This document shows positions 22,488-34,800 of a stretch of DNA of 64,000 nucleotides, one piece after another. Where the stretch lies: assembly GCA_905250025.1 (NCBI GenBank), contig CAJNOJ010000001.1, forward strand, positions 434,001 through 498,000, in the 5' to 3' direction. The stretch's first letter is position 1. Every line of letters starts with the position of its first letter. The position numbers and the translations under genes are program-made. The notes beneath the pieces were generated by a model that was given only the letters and a program-made list of their open reading frames with translations, had not been told where the DNA came from and did not search any database. Origin of the DNA: Adineta ricciae (Eukaryota > Rotifera > Eurotatoria > Adinetida > Adinetidae).

Positions 22488-25400
22488 ATGCAATCGTCTA
22501 CTAATGAACCGTGTGATATCTTCAGTGACGATGAAGATGAAAATGAATCTCGTCTTAGTTGTTCCTTACGTTGGCTAATTAGTAAAGCATATCCTCATGG
22601 TTCCATTCCTGATTATTTACCAAGCGAACATTTTTTCCAAAACGAAAATAATGAGCGCTTTCTCTCGCCTGATATCGCCCTTGTTTTACTATCAGGCGAC
22701 TTATACATACGCGCATTTCAATACATCACTAATCAACAAGATCAATTAATCACATACGAAGATTTAGTTAATTATTTTTACTTGCAAAATGTTATTATCG
22801 ATATTAATCTACTGAAACAAGATGATCCGTTGAATGCTCATGTTCATCTGGAACTTATCGACAATTTAATGAAAGTTTATTTTCAATACGTTCTCGATCA
22901 AAGTCTTCTTGAGCAACGCTTTGAGCATCTTCAATTACATGGTGTTTTATCAATATTGAAGAAATCTGCACACTTAAACATCGAATCTCTCTTGATTATC
23001 TGGCTGAATGGTATATGTGAGCATATGGCTAGTCAGTGGTCAAAACGTATACCGCCAGTCATCGATCTGCGTAGTGCATTAATCGATGGAACGTGTTTAC
23101 ATGCTCTTGTTTCTTATTATGATAAAGAATACGAAACCAAAAATGATTTAATCTTTCTGAGAAATTATCTTAATCATTATCGTGGAAGTAAAATGACCAA
23201 TATATTTCCATTTACAGTACGAAACTTACAGGAGAATCTCATTCCGGATATCAATCTTCAAGCTATGTTAGTCGATCTCTTTGTTTTATATGAAATCGAA
23301 GAAAATTTCGAAAAGAAAGAGTCGCCGAACATGACTGATGACAATGAAGATGAAGAAAACTTGTGCACGATTAAGTCGAATCAAACGTATTCGATCAATG
23401 GTGATGATAATGAGGATGATATCAATGAATTTTTTATTTTAAATCATGACAATCACGAACCCAATCTTACCGGTGGAATTTTACAAACAAGCACAAATCA
23501 CGAGAGACAAACGGTAAGAGGAGATTAAGGAGAAAACCTTCGCGATCATGTAAATTAACCTATTCGAACGATTAAGAAGGATTTCGGTTATCTAAAAGGT
23601 CATTGTTAGAGAAACACTACGTAATGATTCCCAGAACTCATCATCAGTTTATAACAAGCCACACTGAACAATAGAAATGAAGTGAAGCCTTGTTAATGGC
23701 AGCCATAGAATCCTAGATTTGCTCGATAAGAGATTTTCTTTCAGTCAAAATGGCTAGGAACAACGTTGAATTGATCAAGGTTATTCATTTAGGTTGCTCC
23801 TGTGAAAAGTAGTTTGAAGAGTTCGGTATCTTCGTCAACAGTTACTCATACATCTCCGAAAAAAACCACGTTTAAGCCAACGACAACCACATGGCAACGA
23901 CAAGCTTTATCAAATCAAACCACTCCGATGAACACAACCCGTACGAATGAAATAATGCCTGTCGATGATCATCAACTTACTAATGAATATCTCACCGTTA
24001 AAATGCAACTAGAAATGAAAAAACGTTCGATCGAACGTGATAAACAACGCTTAGAATTGATGCGTGATAACAAACGTCAAACAATCAGTCAAGAAGCATT
24101 TAAACAATTATTGCAACAGAAAACGCGGAATACATCAACTTTAGCAAATGAATTCTTACTTTCACCACAATCGACTAACAACAATCAAATTCGTAAATCT
24201 CAGACAACTGCAGAATTCCGTTCACAATCAAATACACCAGTTGCACAACAACCGACTATAGCCGAATCGAAAAAAGAGGAAACATCAATCATAGACCTTT
24301 CGAAACCTATGACACGTGACGACTTTTTAAGTACACTCGAATTACTAAAACAGAAATATTTGGAGGCAACACCACCGCCTGCGCTCGAAGAGAACCGAAC
24401 TGATGAAAGTCGCCGTATCGAACAATTGAATTCGAACATTGGAGAACTACAACAGGTAATGATCAAATCATTGGAGACATGTACATGATAATCAGACAAA
24501 GCAGAGGAGCGTCGATCGGACTTTATTTGATTCTATAGATGCGATCGCACACGTTATGATTGTTGAAAGTAAATGTTCGTGTTGCTGCAGGGTATTTTTC
24601 TTCTGCAATTCTTGTTGTTTCAATTGATCGAAATAACAATAGAAAAACAGAAACAAGCACGATTTCATCTTTTCCTCCTTATTCCCCTGAGGATTAGTGT
24701 ATTGATGAAAAAATTTGCCGTCTATTCTCTTGATAGTTCGAACTTCTCAGCCGACTGTCTATTATTAATTTCATCTGTTAATCTTCCATCTCATGAGTTC
24801 ACATAATTAATCATATTTCCGCATAAATTTAAATGCATTAAACTGCATCATCAATCTCTGCGTTTTTTTTTCAAGGTTTTAACAAGTTTATCTGTGAAAC
24901 AGGAAGAAATACATCATCAGGCAGTTAACGCCAATGGTGGTAATATATCTCGCAATGCAACATTTTCCACGAAATCGATGACCTTTCCTCGCCGATTATC
25001 GGCGTCATTATCGCACGAAGAGCCCGTCGACTCGCCGGCAATTGAAAAGTTAGCTCGAACAAACGGTTTAGTGCTTGACATCGTCGAAGATCCGTCAGTG
25101 TCAACAGCGCTTGAAATGGAACGTAAACGTGAACTAGTCTTTCAAAAACAACAGCAACGTCAGGAAGCATTTGAACGACGTCGACAAACGCGAGAAATTG
25201 AAAATCTAAAACGTGACGACGAACGACGAAGGAAAGATCACGAAGAATCAGCGAAGAAGATCGAACGAGAACAGAGACGGGACGAAATTTATAAGCAATA
25301 TTTGATGAAAAAAGACAAACAGCCATCAAATAATAACGATCATGCCAATGCAGAACATCCCATCATCAAAATGAGACCGAAAAGTTCAACACTTCCAAAG

Positions 25401-26647
25401 CCACCGATTGAAAGACGGCAAACTGGTAAGCAAAAAGAAATGGGATTTCATTTCATCCTCTTGTACCGAATCCGATCTAATTTAATTCTTGTCGATCGAT
25501 TAATCGATAGCTTCCGACGGAGAGGACTTGACAAAGATAGAATCATTTGTATCGAGTCAAGTCATTTATAAGAATTGTCATTCGCCAATGACGTATTCGT
25601 CTCTACGATTCCATGAATGATTAGTGAAATATGATCTCGATAAGCAAAACTCTTACGTAATTTGTCTCGGTCCTCGCCATTTAATCCATGTTTATCATAT
25701 TGATTAATTAATTGAATGTCAATCAGGACTCTCAGTTGGTTTCACAAGTCTCGAAGCAAAATTCTAACAAGAAAACATCTTGACACTGTTTTCTGTACAT
25801 TCTATACTAATGAGACACCGCCCAAAGCTAACACCGTTGACATTATCCTTTGAAATATATAACCTTTAATAACAAAATTCAGTTTTTGATGAAAAAGATC
25901 GTTTAAACGGCTGGTCTTCTTTCTTTTTTCTCAGGTCCAATAGTAATTTCTGCATTTGGAACTCCAGTTGATGGCATACCCTCAAGGGACACGTTTGACA
26001 ATACCAATCTCAACGAGACTATCACTACTCCGTTCACATTCATCCAAGTGGGTGATCAACGTTCTACGAAACCTCCCACTCCACGTATTAAAATTGATTC
26101 ACGAACATTGCCACGTTCATCCGCACGTTCGACGGCCGACCCTGCATTACCAATCATTCCAGTAACTGAACCACGTTATCCCCTAGCTAAACCCCTATCA
26201 GGTAAAAGTAACAAACAAACCATAATCAATTCATTGACACAAGCTATTCTGGCTGGTCGAGTCAATGATCGCGTTCGTGAACAAGTCTGTGAAGAGATCG
26301 AACGTAACTCGGAGAAAATCAAACATTTCGTTATCTTATTTCGTGATTCACGTCTACAATTTCGTGGTATATACACGTTCATTCCAACCCCAACATCAGA
26401 TATTCCAACACGTATTGAACGTTTATGCGGTCAAGGTCCACGCGAGATCACTGAATCAATGGTAGAAAACTTTTACAAATACAATAATGGATCAAAAAAG
26501 TTCACTCAAGTGCCGATCAAGTCCTTTAGTGTTCAATGTGATGCAGTAACGATAATGAATCAATATTGGACTCCCCAATCCGCGGCTTCAAAACGAACAA
26601 CAGCAACTACTAATACTACAACTTCTCCTTCAGGCCCGTCTGATTAA
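22488..26647 (+). CDS. CAMSAP: CAMSAP / Patronin microtubule minus-end-binding protein
   Basis: CAMSAPs bind and stabilise free microtubule minus ends, organising non-centrosomal arrays. Four exons (22488-23513, 23793-24455, 24876-25425, 25935-26647) give about 983 residues. The N-terminal exon holds the variant calponin-homology domain (LRWLISKAYPHGSIPDYLPS, LHALVSYYDKEYETKNDL, LPDINLQAMLVDLFV-type ending). The middle exons are Ser/Thr-rich with two coiled coils (KMQLEMKKRSIERDKQRLEL and a long Arg/Glu-rich helix around 25110-25310). The last exon has the CKK domain (HFVILFRDSRLQFRGIYTF, LCGQGPREITESMVENFYKY, TQVPIKSFSVQCDAVTIMNQ). The CKK is the family's hallmark microtubule-binding fold. 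It is shorter than vertebrate members (about 1,200-1,600 residues). Its three introns (279, 420 and 509 nt) are unusually long for this window. AATAAA at 26792-26797. Confidence 0.95.
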
Positions 26648-26791
26648 CAATTTGTTTTCCAGAACAATGTACATAGAGAAAATGGACATTACTTTTTCTT
26701 TTTACAAATAACAGTGCTTTTTTGTACAGTTTTTTGTTCTAGTTGTTGTTATTCATCTTCATAACTTGCATATTTGTATTTACTAAAGACA

Positions 26792-26797
26792 AATAAA
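26792..26797 (+). other. Polyadenylation signal of CAMSAP
   Basis: AATAAA 145 nt after the CAMSAP stop codon. Confidence 0.6.
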
Positions 26798-27050
26798 TTG
26801 GTATTATTAACAATATCAATTCCTACAGATGGAAGCTTCCTAACGCCATGAATATTTTTAGAAATCTTTTAAGAAAATTGATTTCCAGCGTGGGCCTTGA
26901 TAATAGAAATATTTATAAGCATCTTTCGTCACAGACAATTAACATTTCATGATGGAGGAAAAGAACATATGAATAGTGCAACAACAATTCTGCTATTGAC
27001 TGGGTATGCTCTCAGTGACATTTCAAAAGTTTAAATTAACATTTATTTTG

Positions 27051-27155
27051 ATGAGAATGTTCCTTGTCTTGTTACTCATTGTTTGTATGAGTTCTGTCCT
27101 CAGCGAACGAATCTTTCCTGATAATACAGCACTCATGACTGCTCCAATTAGATAG
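27051..27155 (+). CDS. Candidate small secreted peptide (34 residues)
   Basis: ATG to TAG encodes a hydrophobic leader MRMFLVLLLIVCMSSVLS that looks like a classical signal peptide (n-region Arg, 10-residue hydrophobic core, small residues near the predicted cut). It is followed by a 16-residue mature part, ERIFPDNTALMTAPIR. There is no dibasic or amidation site, so it does not look like a classic neuropeptide precursor. Too short for statistical support and no splice evidence; it could be a chance ORF or the first exon of a longer gene. No family recognised. Confidence 0.3.
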   Translation: MRMFLVLLLIVCMSSVLSERIFPDNTALMTAPIR

Positions 27156-28558
27156 TTATTCAAACAATTTACGCAAGTTTTTGAGAAGTATTTTTATATG
27201 TCAGCTAAACTGTTAGGAATAGTAAACATATTTATTTCGCATTCGATAAATTCGTATCTTTTACGCAACTTTTCTGACATAACTTAATATACAACCGGCA
27301 GAATCCTATTGGAATGAATGTTGTATTTGAAATGTTCAAAAGTCTCGATTGACTGCAAACAGTGTAGAATTTGTATACGAATGAGCTTTCCTCATGGGAG
27401 ACATGACTTCGTTTCGATAATGTAATCAAGAAATCCGACATGCGGATTGAATATTATGTAACTAGAAGATCACAATCAACCTGATACGGGAATCTTTTTG
27501 GCAGACTCTCTGTTTATCATAAATTAATCATAGTTGAGCGAAGACATCTCCGAAGAATATATATCATGTGATGTAGTTCAAAGTTTCTTTATCAGCGAGT
27601 ATATTCTCTTCTGAAGATTTACTCTTGGAATACTTCGTATGTATTGTGTTGTTGATGAGACTCTTTCAACGAACAGTCAACATGAGATGTTGCATCCTGA
27701 AAACGACTTGAGGCTATTGTGCGAGCACCAGTGAATTAGTATAATATTACTGGAGGTCTTGATTAGTGTATCGAAAACCTTGAATCGAAAGATGATTCAA
27801 TCCAGCTCGCGCGTGTCAGATTTACAGATAGTTCGAACTCGAATTGCTGGCTATTGTTCGATAACTCCTACTAGTCGTAGGTTCCAGACCCACACAAAGA
27901 TGACATGCGAGCGCGCGTTCAATTAATCTTCGTCGTCTTTGTGTTGCAATCAAAAAGCAAGACAATAGACTTTCTTATTAATTCATATCTGGTAAATGAT
28001 GTATTTGCGTAAATTTAGAAATTAATTTAGATGAGATGGGATTTATAAATAGATAAATGAACTTGGTTGGTGAAATATGAACAAAGGAGTTTGATTTTGA
28101 ATGATAATCAAAGTTTTTTGTTTGAGAATACAAGTACTTTGCAGTGACGTCACAATTATCGTTGTTTATTTACATTCATTTCCTTGTCTTTATTGAAATG
28201 GTTTTCAACAGATGGATCAACTTAATGTCTTTTTCAGAATGAAAATATTAAGCCGATTTCCGATTTGACTAAGACTTTTTTCCCCAGAAAGCTTCGAAGA
28301 TTAGTCGACCTACCCACTATTTCCGAGAATTCAAAAGGTCGATGTATCATTTCAAATCCTGGTTGTATCAGACACTACTTGGTCGACGTACTGATCTTGA
28401 AATTGATATTTTATTAACTTCAAACAGGGCCAGTTGTTATCCGTATTTAAAGAGACTATGTACGTCACAATTCTCCGAGATGGAGTCGTAAAAGCTACCA
28501 TTACGAATTCTTTTCTCTCCGATAGATTAAATTAGAATTGCAAACGTGCAAAATTCTT

Positions 28559-28574
28559 CCTCTCTCTCTCTCTT
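28559..28574. repeat. (TC)n microsatellite
   Basis: Eight TC units downstream of the Ig-superfamily gene, non-coding. Confidence 0.7.
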
Positions 28575-28801
28575 CGTATACAGCGAGTTCATGCTTGATA
28601 TATGACCCGGACTTAATCTATATTTCATTCTTTAATGTAACAAATTCGGTTCGAAGGAATCTGACAAAATAAATTATCTTCGCGAAAGTATTCAAAGTCA
28701 ATCAACAAAAGTAATTTCCTTGACTAAACATACACATGCCAATTCTACTTGTATTTATTTATATACTAATAGAAAAAAAAAACCGAAAGTAGCCCGAATG
28801 T

Positions 28802-31800
28802 TTATGTAAGATCAAAGACAACGATTATACACGAGAAGTGAAATATAGAGACGAAGAATGTTGCCGATGCACTATTAACTTTAACAGAAATCATGCTTGG
28901 TTCAGAGACTAGAAAGGAAACGGTTGACTATTGAATTTCCCGATATATCTATTACCTTTATTTCTTTTAAGTATTTGCATACGTGATGTTGTTACTTCGT
29001 TTGTGTCGAGTAGATGTGACATTGATGAACGATGATGTTCTAGAAAATGAGAAAACAGTTTATTGTCCTTGTTTGAAATTTACATGAGAACAGTTTACCT
29101 CGTAACTCAATAGTGGCATGATTTTGTCCCGCTTGGGATTCTGCAACGCATACATAAAATCCAAAATCACGCAATTCCAGATCGGAGAGATATAAACTTG
29201 TTTGTGTCACATCGTTATGTATTTGCCTTTGTTGGGTGGCGAATTTGGATAGGGTAGAATTATCCAAACGTCGCCAATAGACTTGGGTGTCGAATGGCGC
29301 AATCGCTGAACAGCGCAATTCCGTTGTTTTACCAACAGTGCTGTAAACCAAAGTAGATTCAGCTCGAATCGATGGTGGAACTAGAATTTCATTAATAACA
29401 GTGTGATACATTTTCATAGACAACGTGTCTACTCTTGTTCGAGGTTAATCTTATGTATACCGAGATCTTCAAGGATGAACAAACAGAATATAGTTTACCC
29501 GGTAACCTTCCAAAGGATAGTTTCAAGAAAAAAAAACAATTCCCTCGAAGATTGAAGGCGAGCAGTTCGAGTTATTCCTCAGTTCATCTTTTAAGAATAT
29601 TTCTCTACTTTGTGATCATCTTAAATGTCTCCTCCTCGTCGATTTATAATTCACGATACTTGACTAAATATATATGTATATATTTCGTGTCGAGATAATA
29701 GACTAAAAACACATAGTCTGATCTGCTTTTATCGGTAATAATAAGAGACACAGCTACGAATATTAACATTTAATTAACCACGCACTCGCGTCCGATTAAC
29801 TTCTATGTAGGTCATAAGAGAAGCGAGATTATATGAATTTGATTTCTCATTCTTATTCATTATTTGCTAAATTAACTTCCGCTTGGTATTCAACTATTGT
29901 CGTAATTAACACTGGTATTTATCAAGTTCGGATGGCGTTGGCTGAGATGAGATATCAAATTATTTTTGTTCATCGAATGATGACGATGGTCATGTTTTAT
30001 CAACATACATGCAGACACATACACTTACATAATCACGCGCACGTGTAAAGGAAAATTTGAAGAAAGATGAGAAGAAAAAAAAAACGATATTATTATTTGT
30101 TACACAAATGAAGAGACAAAAAATAACGTTGTGGAATTTGTTCAATAAAGTGCAAATAACATGAGAAAAGGAAAGAATGAAAATGAGACAAGAAGTAGAT
30201 CTATGCATGATTAACAATAACAAATCTTTATCGTTAAAACTATGCATATTAAGCGAAGAACTCTAATACGCAACAGTTCAATAGAGAAGAAAAAGCTTAC
30301 AGCGGCTGGCCGATGGAACTGTTCGTCTTACTGCATCGAGATTCGATTGGTCAAGAAAAACAAACTGACCAGCAGAATATTCGTATTCTACATTTTAAAC
30401 GAACGTTTTCTCTCACTAAATGAGGTTTTGAAAAAGAAAGAGGTTCGAAAAAAAAAGAAATAGTCAAGTTAACACGTACACGCACAAAAGACAACAATAG
30501 TGTTAATAACGAAAAACAAAATGGCACAAAATGAAAAGAAAAGTTCAATCACCGAGTTCGACGAAGAACGAGAAAGAAAGAGAGATATAGATAGAGAAAG
30601 AGAAAGTTTTCTGCAAAGCTGTCCGTGAGTCTTACCCTTCGATCTCCGGTCTATTTTAGATGAGATGTGTATCACAGAGGCGGATGGAGACAACAATAAG
30701 GACGACGACAATGAACTTTCTTAGAACAATGTCAGTCTGTCTCTAGACTTGTTGAATTGTAGCCGGTAATCCACATCTGCATTCTTCAACGATTATACCT
30801 GGTATAAATTTACGTAGGATAGGTCCACCATTTGTAGTTGAATACATAAGTTCGAGGCCACCTGTGCGCGAATAAGAACAGCAGTTTGACGATTGTTGAT
30901 CGCTTTTGTTTTCATGCGACGTTGTATTCTTGTGATAATAACCATTGTGATGTAGTAAGAGAAGGTTATGTGCTGCATTTTGTTCGTTTTTCACCTGGGC
31001 ATTTTTAACATCAGTAAATTTAAGTGATGAGCCACTTGTGCCGCAGAGACCAACGCATTCTCCGATATCAATCTTTCGTGGGTAGATGACGAAATTCAGT
31101 GCATTGTTGCCTTGATCGAGGTCGATTGTCAGTGGACGTCGACAACATGGACTTTTAGGATCACATGTTTGAGGTGGACGAACCTTTCTAACTCCGCGCG
31201 TTGCGCGATTTCCAGGAGCCGGCGCAATCTTTTCACCATATTCAACCAGCATATATGGCAATTGTTTAGAAGAATCTTTACCATAATCTTCATCCGGATT
31301 TGAACGTAAGAAGCTATCGAAACTCTTTTTGGAGTAGTATCGACGATAGTAGGATGCCCATGCTTGTGACGATGATGGTGTTTGAAGTTCACGATTGATT
31401 GCCAAGCCATACCATGGCATGATGAATTGCTTATAGATTTGTTGGATGCTTATTTGTCCATTGCGTGGATCGATAGTCAACTCGAGCCATTTGTCATTCA
31501 GTTCTTTGACTTCGCTGATAGCTAAACGGATGGTTCCTGTGAGACTTTGAAATGGATTTGCTAACGTTTCATTTGATGTTGGTCGAAAAACTTGGTAGAT
31601 TTGAAACATGTCTCCCGTTAATTTATCTTCCAGTTGCGGATTGTTGTGAAAGTAATTCTTTTTCACGTAAATGCGTAATTGTGTGATGATTTGATTTGTT
31701 GGTAAACTTTTCGACTCCATAGGTGATTTAGCAAACCGAAAACAGTCGATATTGTTAGCTGTTTCCTTGTTCAAACTGAATTTGACTGATAGTTGTCGTT

Positions 31801-34800
31801 GACAAGTATGACTTGGGATGAATTCGCCAGGTAAGATAGCACGTTCCGTTGTTGGTTGAATATCATCATGATACTTCTGTTGAGAAGATATACGGTCTTC
31901 TTCGTCATGATGCTTAGGATGCTCTTCAAGTTGCTTGACAAGGGGTGATGGAATGCCAGTACCATCATGAACATGCATGGTGACATTAGGTGGTTCTTTT
32001 AAGTTTAGACGTTCGAAGATGAGACGAGTAAATTGTTGAACTTGTTCATCACTCGCACGATTCTTTGTTCGTGCTGTTGTCGTTGACATTGTTGTTGAGT
32101 GCGATTCTGTCAAAGAATCATCGTCTTCAGATGCATGATACGAGTTGTCATCGAATGGATACGGTGGCGGAACAAAAGGTTTGGTTGACATTGGGTATCG
32201 CCGTTTTGAATTGATTCGAAAGCGAGCTTGTAAAACAGTTGATGATAAAAGAAGAAGGATATTCAGAGTAATAAACCAGGACGACATGGTATTACGCGTA
32301 GTGTTCGTTAGCCTTTGTCAAAAAGACGTGTACAAATGGTTCAATCAATGATAATTGTGTGAATATAATGCGCTCGTAGGAGGTTGGACTTCACCGTTGA
32401 TCAATCTCTGTATGCTGCGTTTTGAAATCTGAGAATGATTTTTATTTGAGATAGAAGTTAGCTAGTGAGCTGATGACGTCAGTAAACAATAGTAGACGCG
32501 TAGGTGGTATTGGTAATCATCTGTGTTTTTGACGAAGCGAGAAATAGCCGAGCGCAAGTAGGAGAGGGATAGAGAGAGAGAGAGATGAAGATGAACAACA
32601 ACACAACAACTGGAAATGATGAGAGAAGAGAACGAGAACCCGGGAGAGAGAAAGGCAAAGAGAGAGAGAGAAAGAGAAAGAAAAACTGTGCAATAGCTAT
32701 CTTTCTCTCTTATTTTTTTACTACTTTCTCTCTCCTTCCCCCTCTCTCCCTCTCTTATTTTTTTCTACTCTATTGCATACATTACATCCTTCTACTTTTT
32801 CCCTTATAAAAAATTAATATTCAGTGCTAATATGAATTGAAGTTATTATAAGGAATGAACAATTAATTAAGCAAAGTTCCAAAAGAAATCTAATTTAACA
32901 GACAGCACTCCCAGTGAAAATTTACAACGTTAAATATTGCTGGTTTTGTGTAAATTAGGAAAGAGAAGCTCTCATGAACACATCTTCGAAGAACATTTTC
33001 ATCGTTCTTAAGGTCAATATTAACTTAGATCTTTCTTGAAATATTTTCCCCGAATATCGGCTCTTCAATCAGCGCATATTCAATGTGAGAAGTCAGGCAA
33101 TATTTCATACAAACTATCATGCAATATCCGTGTGAAATCGAGTTTATGATCGTGTGTCTACCTTTCTATGCATATTCAATACTTTCTGTTCCGAACTTTT
33201 CAAGAATGTGTCTTTGTAATAGCTTTGATCTGTTTAGGTTTCTTTTTTAAAAAGGAAGAAGAAAAGAAGAGTAAAGCGAGTGCTATGGAAATTATTGCAT
33301 AAAATATAGATGTTTAAATTATGCTCTTTACAAACAGTGTCTTTCTTCTTGCACTTCAGTTAAAGTTGATTCCTTTTTAACCATTAACAAACTACGTTTT
33401 TTAGTCTTCATAAAAGAAAAACATAAATTATTCACTTTGTCTTATTAATAAATATTAAACATAAGATTCTGCGTAGTAGGGGGATTTACTTCTGATGTAT
33501 TATTTTTGTTATTCACATCGGTCAACTTGAACGACGGCGCGCCGATTATTTTCCGGTTATGTTCTTTTGTTATTGAATACTGTGGATAGACATAGGTCAA
33601 GTTCTTTTCTTCGTTCTTTTCCATGGCTGTTATCGTTCGCTGGCAGGCACTGCTAATGAGCGTGATTGAGGTCAAATGCAATCTTGCATACTGCCGGTCG
33701 ATGGTCGGCGCTTCACCCTTTCTTTCAAGAACAATCGTTCATCATCTTTTCCCCTTATATTTATACATTCACATCTGCAAATGATGTGAATTCACGTCAG
33801 GAGAAGAATTTCTTCTGCTACGTCATAACAATGAATGTTCACATCATAATTACTAGCAAGGGGATCATTCGGTTGGACGAGAGGTTATGTCTGTTCGTTG
33901 AAGGGCAACATGTTGGAGGCGAGAAATTCTCGAATCATAAACGTAATCAAACACGAACACGCTCATCGCTGATAAATTATTTAACATTTTGCTGTCGCAA
34001 ACTACTTCGAACTGTTATTTACTTACAGAGAACACGTAATTCAATATTTTTGCTCACGATGTGCTCGTTAACGCCATTCGATGCTCGGCATTCATAGTGT
34101 CCACTTTGATAACGATTCACATCGATTATATGAAACAGTCCATCATGATGAGTTCCCGAAATTTGATTGCCAATCTCTGTACGATCTGATTTATCTCCAC
34201 TCAATCGAAACCATGAAAAATATGGTGGAGGTCGACCTCGAGCATAACATTCCAATGTTACATTATCATGTTCGTTGACAATAAGAGGTGATGATGTACC
34301 ATTATCAATAATTGTTGGTATTTCTATTAAAAAAAGGTGTTCCTTATTGATTTATGTTCCATCGGGATCATTAAGACACACACGCATGCAACGTTGCGTT
34401 CAATGTGTTATTTTTGGACGTCCTTTTTTTCGATGTATGAAATAGATCGTATTTGATTACGAAAGGTACCCGAAACAAGTGAAAACATCTTCTAATTTTA
34501 ATAGATTGATTCATGAGCGGAAAATTTTTCCATCAGTAATTCAAGGGTCGAAATTTCTGCTTGAATGCTATCACGTCAATTCTTATCGTATGTACTAAAA
34601 TAGTAACAGAAATAGTCTGAACCTCGTTTACGTCATTAACATTTTTTATAGACTGATATTTAACTATTTCTATCAAGCTCAATTACTTCAACCTATGTAA
34701 ATGAAAGAGTGACAATTAAAGCGCAAAATCAGGAGTTGTTAGACAGGTATTTAACAAGTAATTATTCAAAGAAAAAAATAATTAGTTCTAGTCAGACAAT

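Larger units (their letters stand above)
26648..28801. other. Intergenic region after CAMSAP
   Basis: About 2.1 kb between converging genes. It begins with the CAMSAP 3' UTR. It holds one short secretory-peptide ORF (listed separately) and a (TC)n run at 28559-28574. I see no other gene or RNA. Confidence 0.45.
29381..34026 (-). other. Third intron of the Ig gene, 4.6 kb, containing the TGF-beta-like gene
   Basis: Bounded by GTAAGT at 34026 and TTCTAG at 29381. Besides the nested ligand gene it holds GA-rich and CT-rich tracts around 30540-30600 and 32565-32810 and a possible 59-codon ORF (33445-33621). The remaining sequence is AT-rich with no recognised feature. Confidence 0.6.

Noticed and set aside
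27780-27900. Possible tRNA around the GTTCGAACTC string
   Set aside because: The string resembles a B box but no A box or cloverleaf could be formed around it.
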